Shown piece by piece: positions 1 through 11,033 of a stretch of 64,000 nucleotides of DNA (the stretch's first letter is position 1; each line of letters starts with the position of its first letter). A program made the position numbers and the translations under genes. Location of the stretch: contig NZ_JANADO010000001.1 of assembly GCF_024199845.1 (NCBI RefSeq), positions 7,440,001 to 7,504,000 of the forward strand, written 5' to 3'. The notes under the pieces are model-generated. The model did no database searches. It had not been told where the DNA came from and saw only the letters and a list, made by a program, of their open reading frames with translations. The stretch is from Bradyrhizobium sp. CCGB12. GTDB taxonomy: Bacteria > Pseudomonadota > Alphaproteobacteria > Rhizobiales > Xanthobacteraceae.

Positions 1-137
1 CCCCGCATGCGGGGAGAGGCCGGATTGCATCGAAGATGCAATCCGGGTGAGGGGGACTCTCCGCGAGTCCGACTGTCACCGTCCCTGCGGAGACTCCCCC
101 TCACCCCGACCCTCTTCCCGCAAGCGGGGCGAGGGAG
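1..137. repeat. REP/BIME-like palindromic repeat cluster (truncated at window edge)
   Basis: Inverted units rich in CTCTCCCGC/GCGGGAGAG-type arms, with the recurrent phrases GGGTGAGGG and CCCTCACCC, fill the space before the first gene. The same architecture (two facing palindromes separated by about 80-100 bases) recurs at eight loci in this window, always between genes or at gene ends. The left boundary may lie outside the window. Confidence 0.75.
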
Positions 138-142
138 AAAAA

Positions 143-1039
143 TCACTGCATCCCCAGCCGCCCGGCTTCCCAGCCCAGCATCGCCTGCTTGCGCGTGATG
201 CCCCAGTGGTAGCCTGTCAGCGTGCCGCTCTTGCCGAGTGCGCGGTGGCAGGGGACCACGAACGAGACCGGGTTCTTGCCGACCGCGGCACCGACGGCGC
301 GCGAGGCTTTCGGGCTGTTGATGTTGCAGGCGATGTCGGAATAGGACACCGCGCGGCCCATCGGGATCTTCAGCAGCGTCTCCCACACCCGCACCTCGAA
401 ATCGGTGCCGATCAGGACAACGCGCAGCGGCTGGTCCGGTCGCCACAGTTTCGTGTCGAAGATGCGCGCCGCAAGCGGCGCGGTGCCTTCGTGATCTTCG
501 ACATAGGTCGCGTTCGGCCAGCGCCGCGTCATGTCGGCGAGTGCGATCTTCTCCTCACCGTGATCGGCGAAGGCCAGTCCCGACAGGCCGCGGTCCGTTG
601 CGATCACGATCGCGGTGCCGAACGGCGAGGGATGGAAGCCGTAGCGCAGCGTCAATCCCGCACCGCCGTTCTTCCATTCGCCTGGCGACATCGCTTCATG
701 GGTGACGAAGAGATCGTGCAAGCGGCCGGGGCCCGACAGCCCTGAGTCGAGCGCGGCGTCGAGGATGCTCGCGGAATCCCGTAGCAGCCCCTTGGCGTGG
801 TCGAGGGTGAGCGCCTGCATGAAAGCCTTCGGCGTGATCGAGGCCCAGCGGCGGAACAGATGGTGCAGCTCATCCGGCGTGACGCCGGCCGCATCCGCCA
901 TCGCTTCGATGGCAGGCTGGGCGCGCCAGTTTTCCGAGATGAACGCGATGGCCCGGCGCACGGAATCATAGTCGCGCAGCGCGGCGTTCTGGGGGCCTGG
1001 CTTGGCCAGGCGCTGGTCATGTATGGCGAGTGTCATCAT
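143..1039 (-). CDS. Ada-like O6-methylguanine-DNA methyltransferase with AraC-type HTH
   Basis: Repairs O6-alkylguanine by transferring the alkyl group to its own cysteine; the AraC-like half suggests it also regulates transcription. Residues 20-105 or so resemble an AraC helix-turn-helix. The C-terminal half is the methyltransferase, with the active-site PCHR motif at residues 263-266 (Cys264). The N-terminal zinc/methylphosphotriester domain of full-length Ada (354 aa in E. coli) is absent, so the 298-aa protein corresponds to the HTH plus Ogt domains only. Two adjacent ATG codons (1039 and 1036) could both serve as start. The gene stands alone, tail-on to a REP cluster. Family assignment is firm; whether it senses alkylation like Ada is inference. 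Confidence 0.9.
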   Translation of the reverse strand: MMTLAIHDQRLAKPGPQNAALRDYDSVRRAIAFISENWRAQPAIEAMADAAGVTPDELHHLFRRWASITPKAFMQALTLDHAKGLLRDSASILDAALDSGLSGPGRLHDLFVTHEAMSPGEWKNGGAGLTLRYGFHPSPFGTAIVIATDRGLSGLAFADHGEEKIALADMTRRWPNATYVEDHEGTAPLAARIFDTKLWRPDQPLRVVLIGTDFEVRVWETLLKIPMGRAVSYSDIACNINSPKASRAVGAAVGKNPVSFVVPCHRALGKSGTLTGYHWGITRKQAMLGWEAGRLGMQ

Positions 1040-1094
1040 GATCGGAAATGTAGGAGAGGGGCGAGGGCGAAACCACCCGATTCCTGATCCGAAA

Positions 1095-1628
1095 TCAGGT
1101 GACCGGATTGTAGGTCGGGCCTCGCTTGGCGGCGTTCAGCGCCTCCACCAAGCCTTTGTAAAAACTTGCCTTTTCTTCCGGTCCGAGGAACCTCGCGATC
1201 TGGATCTGGTGGCCGCGCGAGATCAAATAGAGATGTTCGATGCCAAAATCCTCGTCGACCTCGATGTCGAGCCGGACCCAGAGCGGATTGAACGTCCATT
1301 CGGCGACCTGCCCGCGATGGCTGACGCGGCGCACGCGCAATTCGGAAGGGGTCACAACGATTTCCTCGCGGGCCCGCGCGGCGCGGAAATTGACCTTGAA
1401 GGCCCACCAGATCACGAGGACGTCGAGGCCGAAGAAGCCGAACACCGGCCACGCCCCCATCATCAGGAACGCCAGGCCGGTGACGAAGCTGACGACGCTC
1501 AGGAACAGCATCACGGCGAGGAAGCCGGTGCGGTTCAGCGAGCGGTGTGGCGTCAGCCGCGCGGAGAAGATTTGCACGTCGCGCGGATCTTCAGAATCGC
1601 TGCGCTCTATTTCGTTGCCTGTGCTCAT
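1095..1628 (-). CDS. DUF2244 family integral membrane protein
   Basis: This 177-aa protein has a short polar N-terminus, then two close hydrophobic segments (about residues 37-58 and 62-78), then a soluble C-terminal half containing the conserved EVDEDFGIEHLYL-type stretch and a segment about binding or handling a charged ligand (RGHQIQIARFLGP). That pattern matches DUF2244, a conserved alphaproteobacterial membrane family of unknown function. It is transcribed divergently from nth, with only 22 bases between the two start codons, so the promoters must overlap. No function can be assigned from the sequence. Confidence 0.85.
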   Translation of the reverse strand: MSTGNEIERSDSEDPRDVQIFSARLTPHRSLNRTGFLAVMLFLSVVSFVTGLAFLMMGAWPVFGFFGLDVLVIWWAFKVNFRAARAREEIVVTPSELRVRRVSHRGQVAEWTFNPLWVRLDIEVDEDFGIEHLYLISRGHQIQIARFLGPEEKASFYKGLVEALNAAKRGPTYNPVT

Positions 1629-1650
1629 CGTCCCTCAGTATATCCCGATC

Positions 1651-2403
1651 ATGGCGAAAATCACCCGTAAGCCGGCCCCGCGCAAAGCGGCCATACCGAA
1701 GAAAAAGGCAAAAGCGGCCGTGGCGAAGCCGAACGTCCCCGCCAAGAAGGCGCTCCAGGCGACAAGGCCCTGGACTCCTGCCGAAATCCACGAGGCCTTC
1801 AGCCGTTTCCGCAAGGCCAATCCGGAGCCGAAGGGCGAGCTCGAGCACGTCAATCCGTTCACGCTGCTGGTTGCCGTGGTGCTGTCGGCGCAGGCGACCG
1901 ATGCCGGCGTCAACAAGGCGACGCGCGCATTGTTCGAGGTGGCCGATACCCCGCAGAAGATGCTCGACCTCGGCGAGGAGCGCCTGCGCGAGTACATCAA
2001 GACCATCGGCCTTTACCGCACCAAGGCCAAGAACGTAATTGCGCTGTCGGCAAAGGTGCTTAGCGATTTCGGCGGCGAGGTGCCGCGCACGCGTGCCGAG
2101 ATCGAGTCGCTGCCCGGTGCCGGACGCAAGACCGCGAACGTGGTGCTCAACATGGCCTTTGGCGAACACACGATGGCGGTCGACACGCATGTCTTCCGCG
2201 TCGGCAATCGCACCGGGCTTGCGCCGGGCAAGACGCCGCTTGAGGTCGAGCTTGGTCTCGAAAAGGTGATCCCGGCCGAGTTCATGCTGCATGCCCATCA
2301 TTGGCTCATCCTGCATGGCCGCTATACTTGCCTCGCGCGCAAGCCGCGCTGCGAAGTCTGCCTGATCAACGATCTCTGTCGGTGGCCGGAGAAGACGGTC
2401 TGA
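1651..2403 (+). CDS. nth: Endonuclease III (DNA glycosylase/AP lyase)
   Basis: Base-excision repair enzyme that removes oxidised pyrimidines and cleaves the abasic site. The helix-hairpin-helix LPGAGRKTANVV contains the catalytic Lys, and the AVDTHVFRV segment the catalytic Asp. The C-terminus carries the four-cysteine iron-sulfur loop with the exact C-x6-C-x2-C-x5-C spacing. The open frame extends further upstream (to 1240), but that part lies antisense over the DUF2244 gene. The ATG at 1651 gives 250 aa, still about 35 residues longer than E. coli Nth because of a Lys/Ala/Pro-rich N-terminal extension that is common in rhizobial homologues. Confidence 0.95.
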   Translation: MAKITRKPAPRKAAIPKKKAKAAVAKPNVPAKKALQATRPWTPAEIHEAFSRFRKANPEPKGELEHVNPFTLLVAVVLSAQATDAGVNKATRALFEVADTPQKMLDLGEERLREYIKTIGLYRTKAKNVIALSAKVLSDFGGEVPRTRAEIESLPGAGRKTANVVLNMAFGEHTMAVDTHVFRVGNRTGLAPGKTPLEVELGLEKVIPAEFMLHAHHWLILHGRYTCLARKPRCEVCLINDLCRWPEKTV

Positions 2404-2434
2404 GATCGCGGCGAGTCCGCTTTGGGGTGATGTC

Positions 2435-3571
2435 GTGAGTCCACAAGAACAAGTTCCGTCATCCCCTCCCACCGCAACACCATCTCCACCGCCCAAGCCG
2501 ACGCAGCGGCCGGCCACTTCGCTCTGGAGCCGGCTGGCGATCCCGCTGTTCGCCGTGATCGTTGCGCTCGGCTTCGTCGCGCTGGCGACGTTGCGGTTCG
2601 ACGAATGGGTCGGCAACGCCGTAATCCAGACCACCAATGACGCCTATGTCCGCGCCGAGCTGACGCGGCTGTCGAGCCGCGTCTCGGGTGAAGTACTCAA
2701 TGTAGGGGTGACCGACTTCCAGCGCGTGAAGGCCGGCGATCTCCTGATTCAGATCGACCCCGCCGATTACGAGGCGCAAGTCGCGCAGGCCGAAGCCGCC
2801 GTTGCCGCCGCGCAGGCCACACTCGACAATCTCGCCAACCAGATCGAGCTGCAGTATGCGACGATCGCTCAGGCCCAGGCCGCGCGGCTCTCGGCCGAAG
2901 CCTTGGAGGTCGAGGCAAAACAAGAGCAGGAGCGCCAGCAGTCGCTGTCGCAGACCGAGTCCGGCACGCGGCAGCGCTTCGAGCAGGCGGTCGCTGGCTA
3001 CGCCAAGGCGCAGGCCGACGTGCGTGCCAGCCGCGCCGTGATCGCGGCCCAGCAGCACCAGCTCGAAGTCCTGCAAGGCACCAAGAAGCAGCGCGCTGCG
3101 GATGTCGAGGCGACCAAGGCGACGCTGGCGAGCGCGAAGCTCAAGCTCGGCTACACGAGGATATCAGCGCCGTTCGACGGCGTCGTCGGCGAGCGCCAGG
3201 TCCAGCCCGGCGACTATGTCAATATCGGGACCAATCTCATCAACGTGGTGCCGCTGCCGAAAGTCTATGTGATCGCGAACTACAAGGAGACCCAGCTCAC
3301 GCATGTGCGGCCGGGCCAGCCGGTCGAGATCACCGTCGACAGTTTTCCGCGCGAGAAGCTGCGCGGCCAGGTCGAGCGCATTGCGCCGGCGACGGGCGCT
3401 CAGGTCGCGCTGCTACCACCGGATAATGCGACCGGCAATTTCACCAAGGTAGTGCAGCGCATTCCCGTCCGCATCCAGTTCGATGACAATCAACCATTGC
3501 TGACGCGGCTGGTGCCCGGCATGTCGGTCGTCACCAGCATCGACACGAAGAGCGGCAATGGCGGAAAATGA
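2435..3571 (+). CDS. HlyD/EmrA-type membrane fusion protein (periplasmic adaptor)
   Basis: Adaptor subunit of a tripartite efflux pump. A Pro-rich cytoplasmic tail (residues 1-28) precedes one transmembrane helix (about 32-52). A biotinyl-lipoyl half (VLNVGVTDFQRVKAGDLLIQID) follows, then a long Ala/Gln-rich coiled-coil hairpin (about 105-215) and the second lipoyl half (ISAPFDGVVGERQVQPGDYV). The chosen start is the GTG at 2435; an ATG five bases upstream is out of frame. Its last 14 bases overlap the following MFS gene, so the two are translationally coupled as in emrAB. Substrate unknown. Confidence 0.9.
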   Translation: MSPQEQVPSSPPTATPSPPPKPTQRPATSLWSRLAIPLFAVIVALGFVALATLRFDEWVGNAVIQTTNDAYVRAELTRLSSRVSGEVLNVGVTDFQRVKAGDLLIQIDPADYEAQVAQAEAAVAAAQATLDNLANQIELQYATIAQAQAARLSAEALEVEAKQEQERQQSLSQTESGTRQRFEQAVAGYAKAQADVRASRAVIAAQQHQLEVLQGTKKQRAADVEATKATLASAKLKLGYTRISAPFDGVVGERQVQPGDYVNIGTNLINVVPLPKVYVIANYKETQLTHVRPGQPVEITVDSFPREKLRGQVERIAPATGAQVALLPPDNATGNFTKVVQRIPVRIQFDDNQPLLTRLVPGMSVVTSIDTKSGNGGK

Positions 3572-5186
3572 CGATGCCCGCCGCGGACCGGTCTCGCGCG
3601 GCGGCATCGCGCCCCAGCCGCTGTTTGCCGTGGCGGCGGTGCTGCTCGGCTCGTTCCTCACCAATGTCGACAGCCGCCTGACCACAATCGGCCTGCCCGA
3701 TCTGCGCGGTGCGTTCTCGCTCTCGTTCGACGAAGGCGCCTGGCTCTCCACCGCCGGCATCGGATCGCAGATCTTGATCGCGCCCGCGGTGCCGTGGCTT
3801 GCGACCGTGTTCGGCCTGCGCCGCGTGCTCGGCATCCCGAGTTTGATCTATGCCGTGATCTCGCTGATCGTCCCCTTCGTGCACGATTATCCGACGCTGC
3901 TCGCGCTCAGCGTCGTGCATGGCCTCCTGCTCGGCACCTTCGTGCCGGCGACGCTGATGATCGTGTTCCGCAATCTGCCGATGCGCTGGTGGCTGCCGGC
4001 GATCGCGCTCTATTCGATCCGCGTCGGCTTTGCGTTCGATACATCGAGCTCGCTGGTCGGCTTCTATGTCGATCATCTCGGTTGGCAATGGGTGTACTGG
4101 CAGAGTGTGGTGATCGCGCCCCTGATGGGCCTGATGGTTTATCTGGGCACGCCGAGCGAGCCGGTGAACCGCGCGCTGCTGCGCGAGGCCGATTGGGGCG
4201 GCATGCTGCTGCTCGGCGCGGCGGTCTCGATGATCTATGCCGGGCTTGACCAGGGCAACCGACTGGACTGGCTCAGCTCCGGCACGGTGATGGCGCTGCT
4301 CGCCAGTGGCGGGATTCTGTTTGTGGCTTTCCTCGTCAACGAGTCGCTGGTCAGGCAGCCCTGGGCGCATGTCAACGTGCTGTTCTCGCGCAACATCGGA
4401 TTGGGGCTGATCCTGATCCTGCTCTACACGCTGACCAGCCTGTCCAACTCAACGCTGGTGCCGAATTTCCTCGCCACCATCGCCCTGCTCAGGCCCGAGC
4501 AGAGCGGCCTCCTGTTGCTCACCTATGGCGCGCTGCCGATGTTCGTGCTGGTGCCGCTTTCGATCTGGCTGCTCAGGCATTTCGATACGCGGACGGTGCT
4601 GGTCGTGGGATTTGCCTGCTTTGCCGCGGCCAATCTCTGGGGCACGCAGCTCACCCACGCCTGGGCGCGCGAGGATTTCACCGGCATCGTTCTGCTGCAG
4701 GCGATCGGGCAGTCGCTGACCTTGCTGCCGCTGATCATCACGCTGCTGTCCAATGCCGATCCGAGCCGTGCCACCGCCTTTGCCGCCTATATCCAGGTCA
4801 TGCGGCTCGGCGGCGCCGAGATCGGCGTGGCGCTGATGGGGACCTGGCTGCGCGTACGCGAGCAGGTCCATTCCTTCTATCTCGGTCAGAACCTTGCGGT
4901 CGGCGATGTCGATCTGATGCACAGACTGAAGCAGCTCGCCGACCATTTCGCGGCCCATGGGACAGGATCGGCGCAGGCGCGTGCGGTCGGCACGCTCGCG
5001 GGCGTCGTGCAGCGCGAGGCCAATGTGCTCGCCTATATCGACGGTTTCTGGCTGTGCTTCTGGCTGGCAATGGCCGCGCTCGGCGTCCTCGCGCTCGTCA
5101 CCCGCGCGCCGACGGGCCCGTTCGCGCCGGCGCCGTTCGGCTTCGCCAAGATGCTCTTGCGCAAATGCGGGGTGACGTTGACTTGA
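3558..5186 (+). CDS. DHA2-family MFS multidrug transporter (EmrB-like)
   Basis: Proton-driven drug/metabolite exporter of the inner membrane. The 542-aa length and about 14 hydrophobic segments fit the DHA2 branch of the major facilitator superfamily, and the opening LTNVDSRLTTIGLPDLRGAF resembles the first helix of EmrB. It overlaps the adaptor gene by 14 bases and would use it as its periplasmic partner. No outer-membrane TolC-type gene or dedicated regulator is adjacent. A REP cluster follows the stop codon. Substrate cannot be told from sequence. Confidence 0.9.
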   Translation: MAENDDARRGPVSRGGIAPQPLFAVAAVLLGSFLTNVDSRLTTIGLPDLRGAFSLSFDEGAWLSTAGIGSQILIAPAVPWLATVFGLRRVLGIPSLIYAVISLIVPFVHDYPTLLALSVVHGLLLGTFVPATLMIVFRNLPMRWWLPAIALYSIRVGFAFDTSSSLVGFYVDHLGWQWVYWQSVVIAPLMGLMVYLGTPSEPVNRALLREADWGGMLLLGAAVSMIYAGLDQGNRLDWLSSGTVMALLASGGILFVAFLVNESLVRQPWAHVNVLFSRNIGLGLILILLYTLTSLSNSTLVPNFLATIALLRPEQSGLLLLTYGALPMFVLVPLSIWLLRHFDTRTVLVVGFACFAAANLWGTQLTHAWAREDFTGIVLLQAIGQSLTLLPLIITLLSNADPSRATAFAAYIQVMRLGGAEIGVALMGTWLRVREQVHSFYLGQNLAVGDVDLMHRLKQLADHFAAHGTGSAQARAVGTLAGVVQREANVLAYIDGFWLCFWLAMAALGVLALVTRAPTGPFAPAPFGFAKMLLRKCGVTLT

Positions 5187-5228
5187 ATGCGATGGCGTTT
5201 GGGTCGTTCGATCATGCCGCGGGGGGCG

Positions 5229-5352
5229 GTCACCTCTCCCGCTTGCGGGAGAGGTCGGCACGTAGTGCCGGGTGAGGGCTCGCTCCGCTTGGGGATTGTC
5301 CCGTTGCGGAAACACCCTCACCCCGACCCTCTCCCGCAAGCGGGAGAGGGAG
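5229..5352. repeat. REP/BIME-like palindromic repeat pair
   Basis: Two facing palindromes: the first has arms CTCTCCCGC/GCGGGAGAG near 5233-5253, the second the same arms near 5328-5351. They are joined by GGGTGAGGGCTCGCTCCGC-type sequence. They lie between the convergent ends of the DHA2 transporter and the CysZ-like gene, a typical place for REP elements, where they may stabilise 3' ends or aid termination. Confidence 0.8.
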
Positions 5353-5359
5353 CGCACCG

Positions 5360-6100
5360 TCACCGCATCTGCCGCGCGGGCTCGATCAGCTCGGGCCGCG
5401 GACCTGAAAGTCGCTTGTGCATGTGCACCATGAAGGCCATGCCGAAGATCGGCGTCGCCAGATTCACGATCGGGATCGAGACGAAGGCGGCGATGAACAG
5501 GCCGGCGGTGAAGATGGTCGCGGCATTGTCACGCCGCATCGCCTTGGCTTCCGCCGGCGGGCGGAAGCGCATCGCCGCGAGCTCGAAGTACTCGCGGCCC
5601 AGAAGCCAGGCTGCGGCGAGGAAGAAGATCAGGAAGCCGGCGCCGGCGAACAGCACCATCGGCAGCGCGATGAGATAGACCAGGATCGTCAGCAGCGCGG
5701 TCTTGATGCCTTCGAAAATCGCCTGGCTGAACGGCAGCGCCACGCCGGGCCGCTCGGCCGGATAGTGCTCGCGCTCGACGATGTCGGCGACGTCGTCGAC
5801 GAACAGGCTCGCCACCAGCGACGTGATCGCGGGCATCAGGAAGATGCCCCCAAACACGACGCCGAGGCCCGCCGCGATCGAGACGATCCAGGAGAGGATC
5901 TCGAGCGATGAATGCCAGCCCGGTCCGAGCAGCCCCTCCAGCCAGACCTCACCGGAGGTCGCAAACCAGCTGAGCAGCCGCTGCAAGCCGATCGCCAACA
6001 CGGTGATCAGCACGAGCGCCAGCCCGATCGATCGCCACAGGATCGAGCGCATCGGCGGCGAGATCATTTGCGAGAACGCCTTCACGGCGGCATCCAGCAT
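5360..6100 (-). CDS. EI24/CysZ-like integral membrane protein
   Basis: This 246-aa protein has four to five long hydrophobic stretches (about residues 20-42, 70-98, 128-165 and 195-220). The conserved arrangement matches the EI24/CysZ family (sulfate-permease-like proteins): FLMPAITSLVASLFVDDVADIVE early and GREYFELAAMR in the middle. E. coli CysZ imports sulfate for cysteine synthesis. Whether this homologue does so is not shown, since no cysteine-pathway genes are adjacent. The start ATG is preceded by an A/G-rich stretch (AGAGGATACCCCT on the coding strand). Confidence 0.8.
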   Translation of the reverse strand: MLDAAVKAFSQMISPPMRSILWRSIGLALVLITVLAIGLQRLLSWFATSGEVWLEGLLGPGWHSSLEILSWIVSIAAGLGVVFGGIFLMPAITSLVASLFVDDVADIVEREHYPAERPGVALPFSQAIFEGIKTALLTILVYLIALPMVLFAGAGFLIFFLAAAWLLGREYFELAAMRFRPPAEAKAMRRDNAATIFTAGLFIAAFVSIPIVNLATPIFGMAFMVHMHKRLSGPRPELIEPARQMR

Positions 6101-6226
6101 AGGGGTATCCTCTCACGAAACCACCCGCGAGAGGTAGACACCCCCGGCCGCTTCGGCAAGGGAGGCCAGCCTGCGGCCTATTTTCTTTGCGGGAGGGGGA
6201 CGAACGACACCTGGCTAGCCCTCAGC

Positions 6227-6673
6227 TTATTCATGCCGATGCCCGTGCTTGCGCGTCTTCGCCTGCTTGCCTTCCCCCGTCGGAATCATCACCACGCGGC
6301 CGTAGCGCACGCCGCGTTCGGCGATGATGTGGTCGGCGAAATGCCGGACCTCGGAGGCGTTGCCGCGCAGCGCCGTCATCTCCATGCAATTGTTGTCGTC
6401 GAGATGGACGTGCAGGGTCGCCAGCGCGAGGTCGTGATGGCCGTGGAATTCCTGCACCAGGCGTTTTGAGAGATCGCGGGCGGCGTGGTCATAGACATAG
6501 ACGAGGCCGGCGACGCATTGGCCGGTCTGCGCGGTGTCCTCGGTGCTCTGTTGCAGGCCGGCGCGGGCGAGATCGCGGATGATCTCGGAGCGGTTTTGAT
6601 AGCCACGCGCCTCCGCCGCCGCGTCGATCTCGGCCAACAGATCGTCCTCGATCGTGATCGTAATTCGCTGCAT
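6227..6673 (-). CDS. nikR: Nickel-responsive transcriptional regulator NikR
   Basis: Ribbon-helix-helix repressor of nickel uptake genes. The N-terminal DNA-binding domain is MQRITITIEDDLL through SEIIRDLAR (residues 1-40). The C-terminal ACT-like domain has the full high-affinity nickel set His77, His88, His90 and Cys96, one residue offset from E. coli His76/His87/His89/Cys95. The start at 6673 gives 148 aa and places GGAGAG just upstream; a longer frame from 6700 adds nine unlikely residues. The His-rich tail GHRHE may also bind metal. No nik transporter genes are in the window, so its targets must lie elsewhere. Confidence 0.95.
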   Translation of the reverse strand: MQRITITIEDDLLAEIDAAAEARGYQNRSEIIRDLARAGLQQSTEDTAQTGQCVAGLVYVYDHAARDLSKRLVQEFHGHHDLALATLHVHLDDNNCMEMTALRGNASEVRHFADHIIAERGVRYGRVVMIPTGEGKQAKTRKHGHRHE

Positions 6674-6712
6674 CAGGTGCTCTCCGCGCGTGCCGCTCAT
6701 GTCCGTTGAACC

Positions 6713-6798
6713 GTAGCCCGGATGGAGCGACGCGCAATCCGGGACGGTGTCGATATGTAGGCATAACCCGGATTTCGCTTCGCTCCATCCGGGCTACG
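6713..6798. repeat. Intact palindromic repeat, 'GTAGCCCGGATGG' family
   Basis: An 86-base element begins GTAGCCCGGATGGAGCG and ends with its inverted complement CGCTCCATCCGGGCTAC; the inner arms CGCAATCCGGG and CCCGGATTTCG also pair. It lies between nikR and copA. This intact copy is the reference for the two copies split by insertion sequences near 25.4-27.2 kb and 59.5-61.3 kb. Confidence 0.85.
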
Positions 6799-6806
6799 CA
6801 GCTCCT

Positions 6807-9272
<2,466 letters not shown>

Positions 9273-9302
9273 GCTCCGGTCTCATACTCGGGCTTGCAAC
9301 CC

Positions 9303-9319
9303 ATACCCGGTAGGGGTAT
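9303..9319. promoter_or_regulatory. CsoR-type operator between copA and csoR
   Basis: ATACCC-GGTAG-GGGTAT is a perfect 6-bp inverted repeat with a 5-base spacer. It matches the GC-centred palindromes bound by CsoR/RcnR-family repressors. It ends 9 bases before the csoR start and 30 bases from the copA start, so one repressor could control both genes. Confidence 0.75.
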
Positions 9320-9328
9320 ATAGACCCC

Positions 9329-9604
9329 ATGCGCAAGGACATCAAGGCATCTGTCGGAAAACGTCTCGGCCGGATCGAGGGCCAGGTTCGTGGCCTGTCG
9401 AAAATGGTGGAGGAAGACCGCTACTGCATCGACATCGTCACGCAGATCTCGGCCGTGCGTGCCGCGCTGCGCCGGGTCGAGGAAGAGGTTTTGAAGGACC
9501 ACGTCGCCCATTGCGTCGAGCACGCGATCGCGAGCGGCGACAAGGCCGACCAGCGCGAGAAGATTGCGGAGCTGATGGCGGTGATCGGACGGGCGGAGCG
9601 GTAG
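9329..9604 (+). CDS. csoR: CsoR-family copper-sensing transcriptional repressor
   Basis: Small all-alpha metal-sensing repressor of 91 aa. The copper-binding triad is complete: Cys33, His58 and Cys62, with exactly the 25- and 4-residue spacings of M. tuberculosis CsoR (Cys36/His61/Cys65). This argues for Cu(I) sensing rather than formaldehyde (FrmR) or nickel (RcnR). The conserved opening RLGRIEGQVRGL is present. It is divergent from copA with a palindromic operator in the 56-base gap, so copper probably derepresses both genes. The symbol is by homology of the triad. Confidence 0.9.
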   Translation: MRKDIKASVGKRLGRIEGQVRGLSKMVEEDRYCIDIVTQISAVRAALRRVEEEVLKDHVAHCVEHAIASGDKADQREKIAELMAVIGRAER

Positions 9605-9612
9605 GTATCTAC

Positions 9613-9696
9613 GTCATTGCGAGCGCAGCGAAGCAATCCAGACTGTCACCGCGGCGGCAGTCTGGATTGCTTCGTCGCTGCGCTCCTCGCAATGAC
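9613..9696. repeat. Palindromic repeat, 'GTCATTGCGAGCG' family
   Basis: Outer arms GTCATTGCGAG and CTCGCAATGAC and inner arms GAAGCAATCCAGACTG and CAGTCTGGATTGCTTCG form a long two-part stem of 84 bases. It lies just after csoR and could act as a transcription or mRNA-stability element. Single copy in this window. Confidence 0.75.
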
Positions 9697-9730
9697 GGTA
9701 GAGAGAGACGATAGCGCCACATCCCCAACC

Positions 9731-9857
9731 GTCGTCCCGGCGAAGGCCGGGACCCATAACCCCAGGGAGGAGTTTGGCGAAGACTCGTCGTTCGGTACTG
9801 CGACCGGCCGCGATGGATAGATTCCGCGGTATGGGTCCTGGCTTTCGCCAGGACGAC
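9731..9857. repeat. 127-base imperfect palindromic repeat, copy A
   Basis: Begins GTCGTCCCGG and ends GGCTTTCGCCAGGACGAC. The internal phrase CCCCAGGGAGGAGTTTGG is shared with copy B at 12450-12585. Ends and GGACCCAT/ATGGGTCC arms are complementary. It occupies the gap between csoR and the YiiX-like gene; together with the element at 9613-9696 it fills the 270-base intergenic space. Confidence 0.75.
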
Positions 9858-9874
9858 GTTTGGGGGCGGCTGAC

Positions 9875-10840
9875 CTAAACCGTCATCTCCCGCGCTCGCG
9901 TGCGGTATATTGCGAGCTCGCTCAGCAACACGAAATGCTCGGAGAACGCGACCGAAGTCGCCGCGGGCTGCGCGCCTACTTCTTCAACCGGAATCTCTGC
10001 CGGCGTTTCTTCGTCAATCGCCTCAGGAACGAGCGGCGGCGCACGGAGCGTTTCTGGAAACACACTGAATGTGCCCGCTACCTCCTCGAGCGGCTTCTGC
10101 TTGTCGGCCCAGTGCAAGGCTGTGTAGTCGAAACCGTGCACGATGGTGGGTTTGACGACTTCGAAATAGGGCGAGATGTCGAAGTCGCGGGGCATGTAGA
10201 GCGAGGAATCGCGGATGTGCAGGATCTCGCGCCGTGCGGCGCGGCTGCCGGCCTTGGTGATTTTCGGCAGGATCGGATAGCGCACGGCGTCGAATGCCTG
10301 CGCGATCAGGGCCGAGCAGATGATCTTGGTCGGATCGCCCGAGCCCAGCGCGATCATGCGCCGCCGCCAGCGCTGCGGCACCGGCAGCGGGAACAGGAAA
10401 CGCATGAGGTCGACGATGTTCTTGGTGTCGTAGCCGAAGCCGATGCGGTTGATCGCATAGCGGCAGACCGTGGTGCGGTCCTCATAGGACAGCCCGACCG
10501 GGCGGCAGAGGCGAGTGTGATAGGGGAAGTATTTCGACAGCGGCGCAGAGGTGACGCCTTCGCCGATATTGGCCTCGATCAGGACATGCGGCTCGCCGTC
10601 CGCCTCTTCCGCACCCTCGATCGGACCGACATAGAGTGCCGCATGCGACCAGGTCGATTGCGTCAGATATTTGATGATGCCGGAGATGCGGTTGTTGCCC
10701 TCGACCAGCAGCACGTCGCCGGGTTCGATGACGCCGCGCAGGTGCTCCGGGTCGCTCGGCGTGAACGGCTCGTAGCCCGGCACCTCCTTCGAGAGGTACG
10801 CGGCAATCAGCTTGCCGACTGAGTCCAGGACCGTCCCCAT
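9875..10840 (-). CDS. YiiX/YebB-type permuted papain-like (NlpC/P60 superfamily) protein
   Basis: Probably a circularly permuted NlpC/P60-type cysteine hydrolase. The permuted order is visible: the His block (TWSHAALYVG) comes early, and the Cys block (TKIICSALIAQAFDAV) later. The opening IEPGDVLLVEGNNRISGIIKYLTQ is typical of the YiiX/YaeF group. A frame from 10924 is open, but the ATG at 10840 is preceded by GGGGGGAG at good spacing and gives 321 aa. The C-terminal 70 residues are acidic, Pro-rich and poorly conserved. No signal peptide is seen. Substrate (amide, peptide or lipid) unknown. Confidence 0.75.
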   Translation of the reverse strand: MGTVLDSVGKLIAAYLSKEVPGYEPFTPSDPEHLRGVIEPGDVLLVEGNNRISGIIKYLTQSTWSHAALYVGPIEGAEEADGEPHVLIEANIGEGVTSAPLSKYFPYHTRLCRPVGLSYEDRTTVCRYAINRIGFGYDTKNIVDLMRFLFPLPVPQRWRRRMIALGSGDPTKIICSALIAQAFDAVRYPILPKITKAGSRAARREILHIRDSSLYMPRDFDISPYFEVVKPTIVHGFDYTALHWADKQKPLEEVAGTFSVFPETLRAPPLVPEAIDEETPAEIPVEEVGAQPAATSVAFSEHFVLLSELAIYRTRAREMTV

Positions 10841-11033
10841 TTCGAAACTCCCCCCACGGCCTTTTCCGGCCGTCTTTTTCCCTTCTCTATCATGGTCGAA
10901 ACGTGTTGCAATTCGGTTCATCACTCTGTGAGATCAAGCACGATTGATTCACCATGATGGTTGCTGCGCAACATCAGATACGGCAAGGTTCGCGGGCTGT
11001 TCCCGTTCGCCGCAAGTCCCCGGAAACCATGTC

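Noticed and set aside
1240..1650. 137-codon N-terminal extension of endonuclease III
   Set aside because: It overlaps the divergent DUF2244 gene in antisense and shows no conserved sequence; the ATG at 1651 gives the family length.
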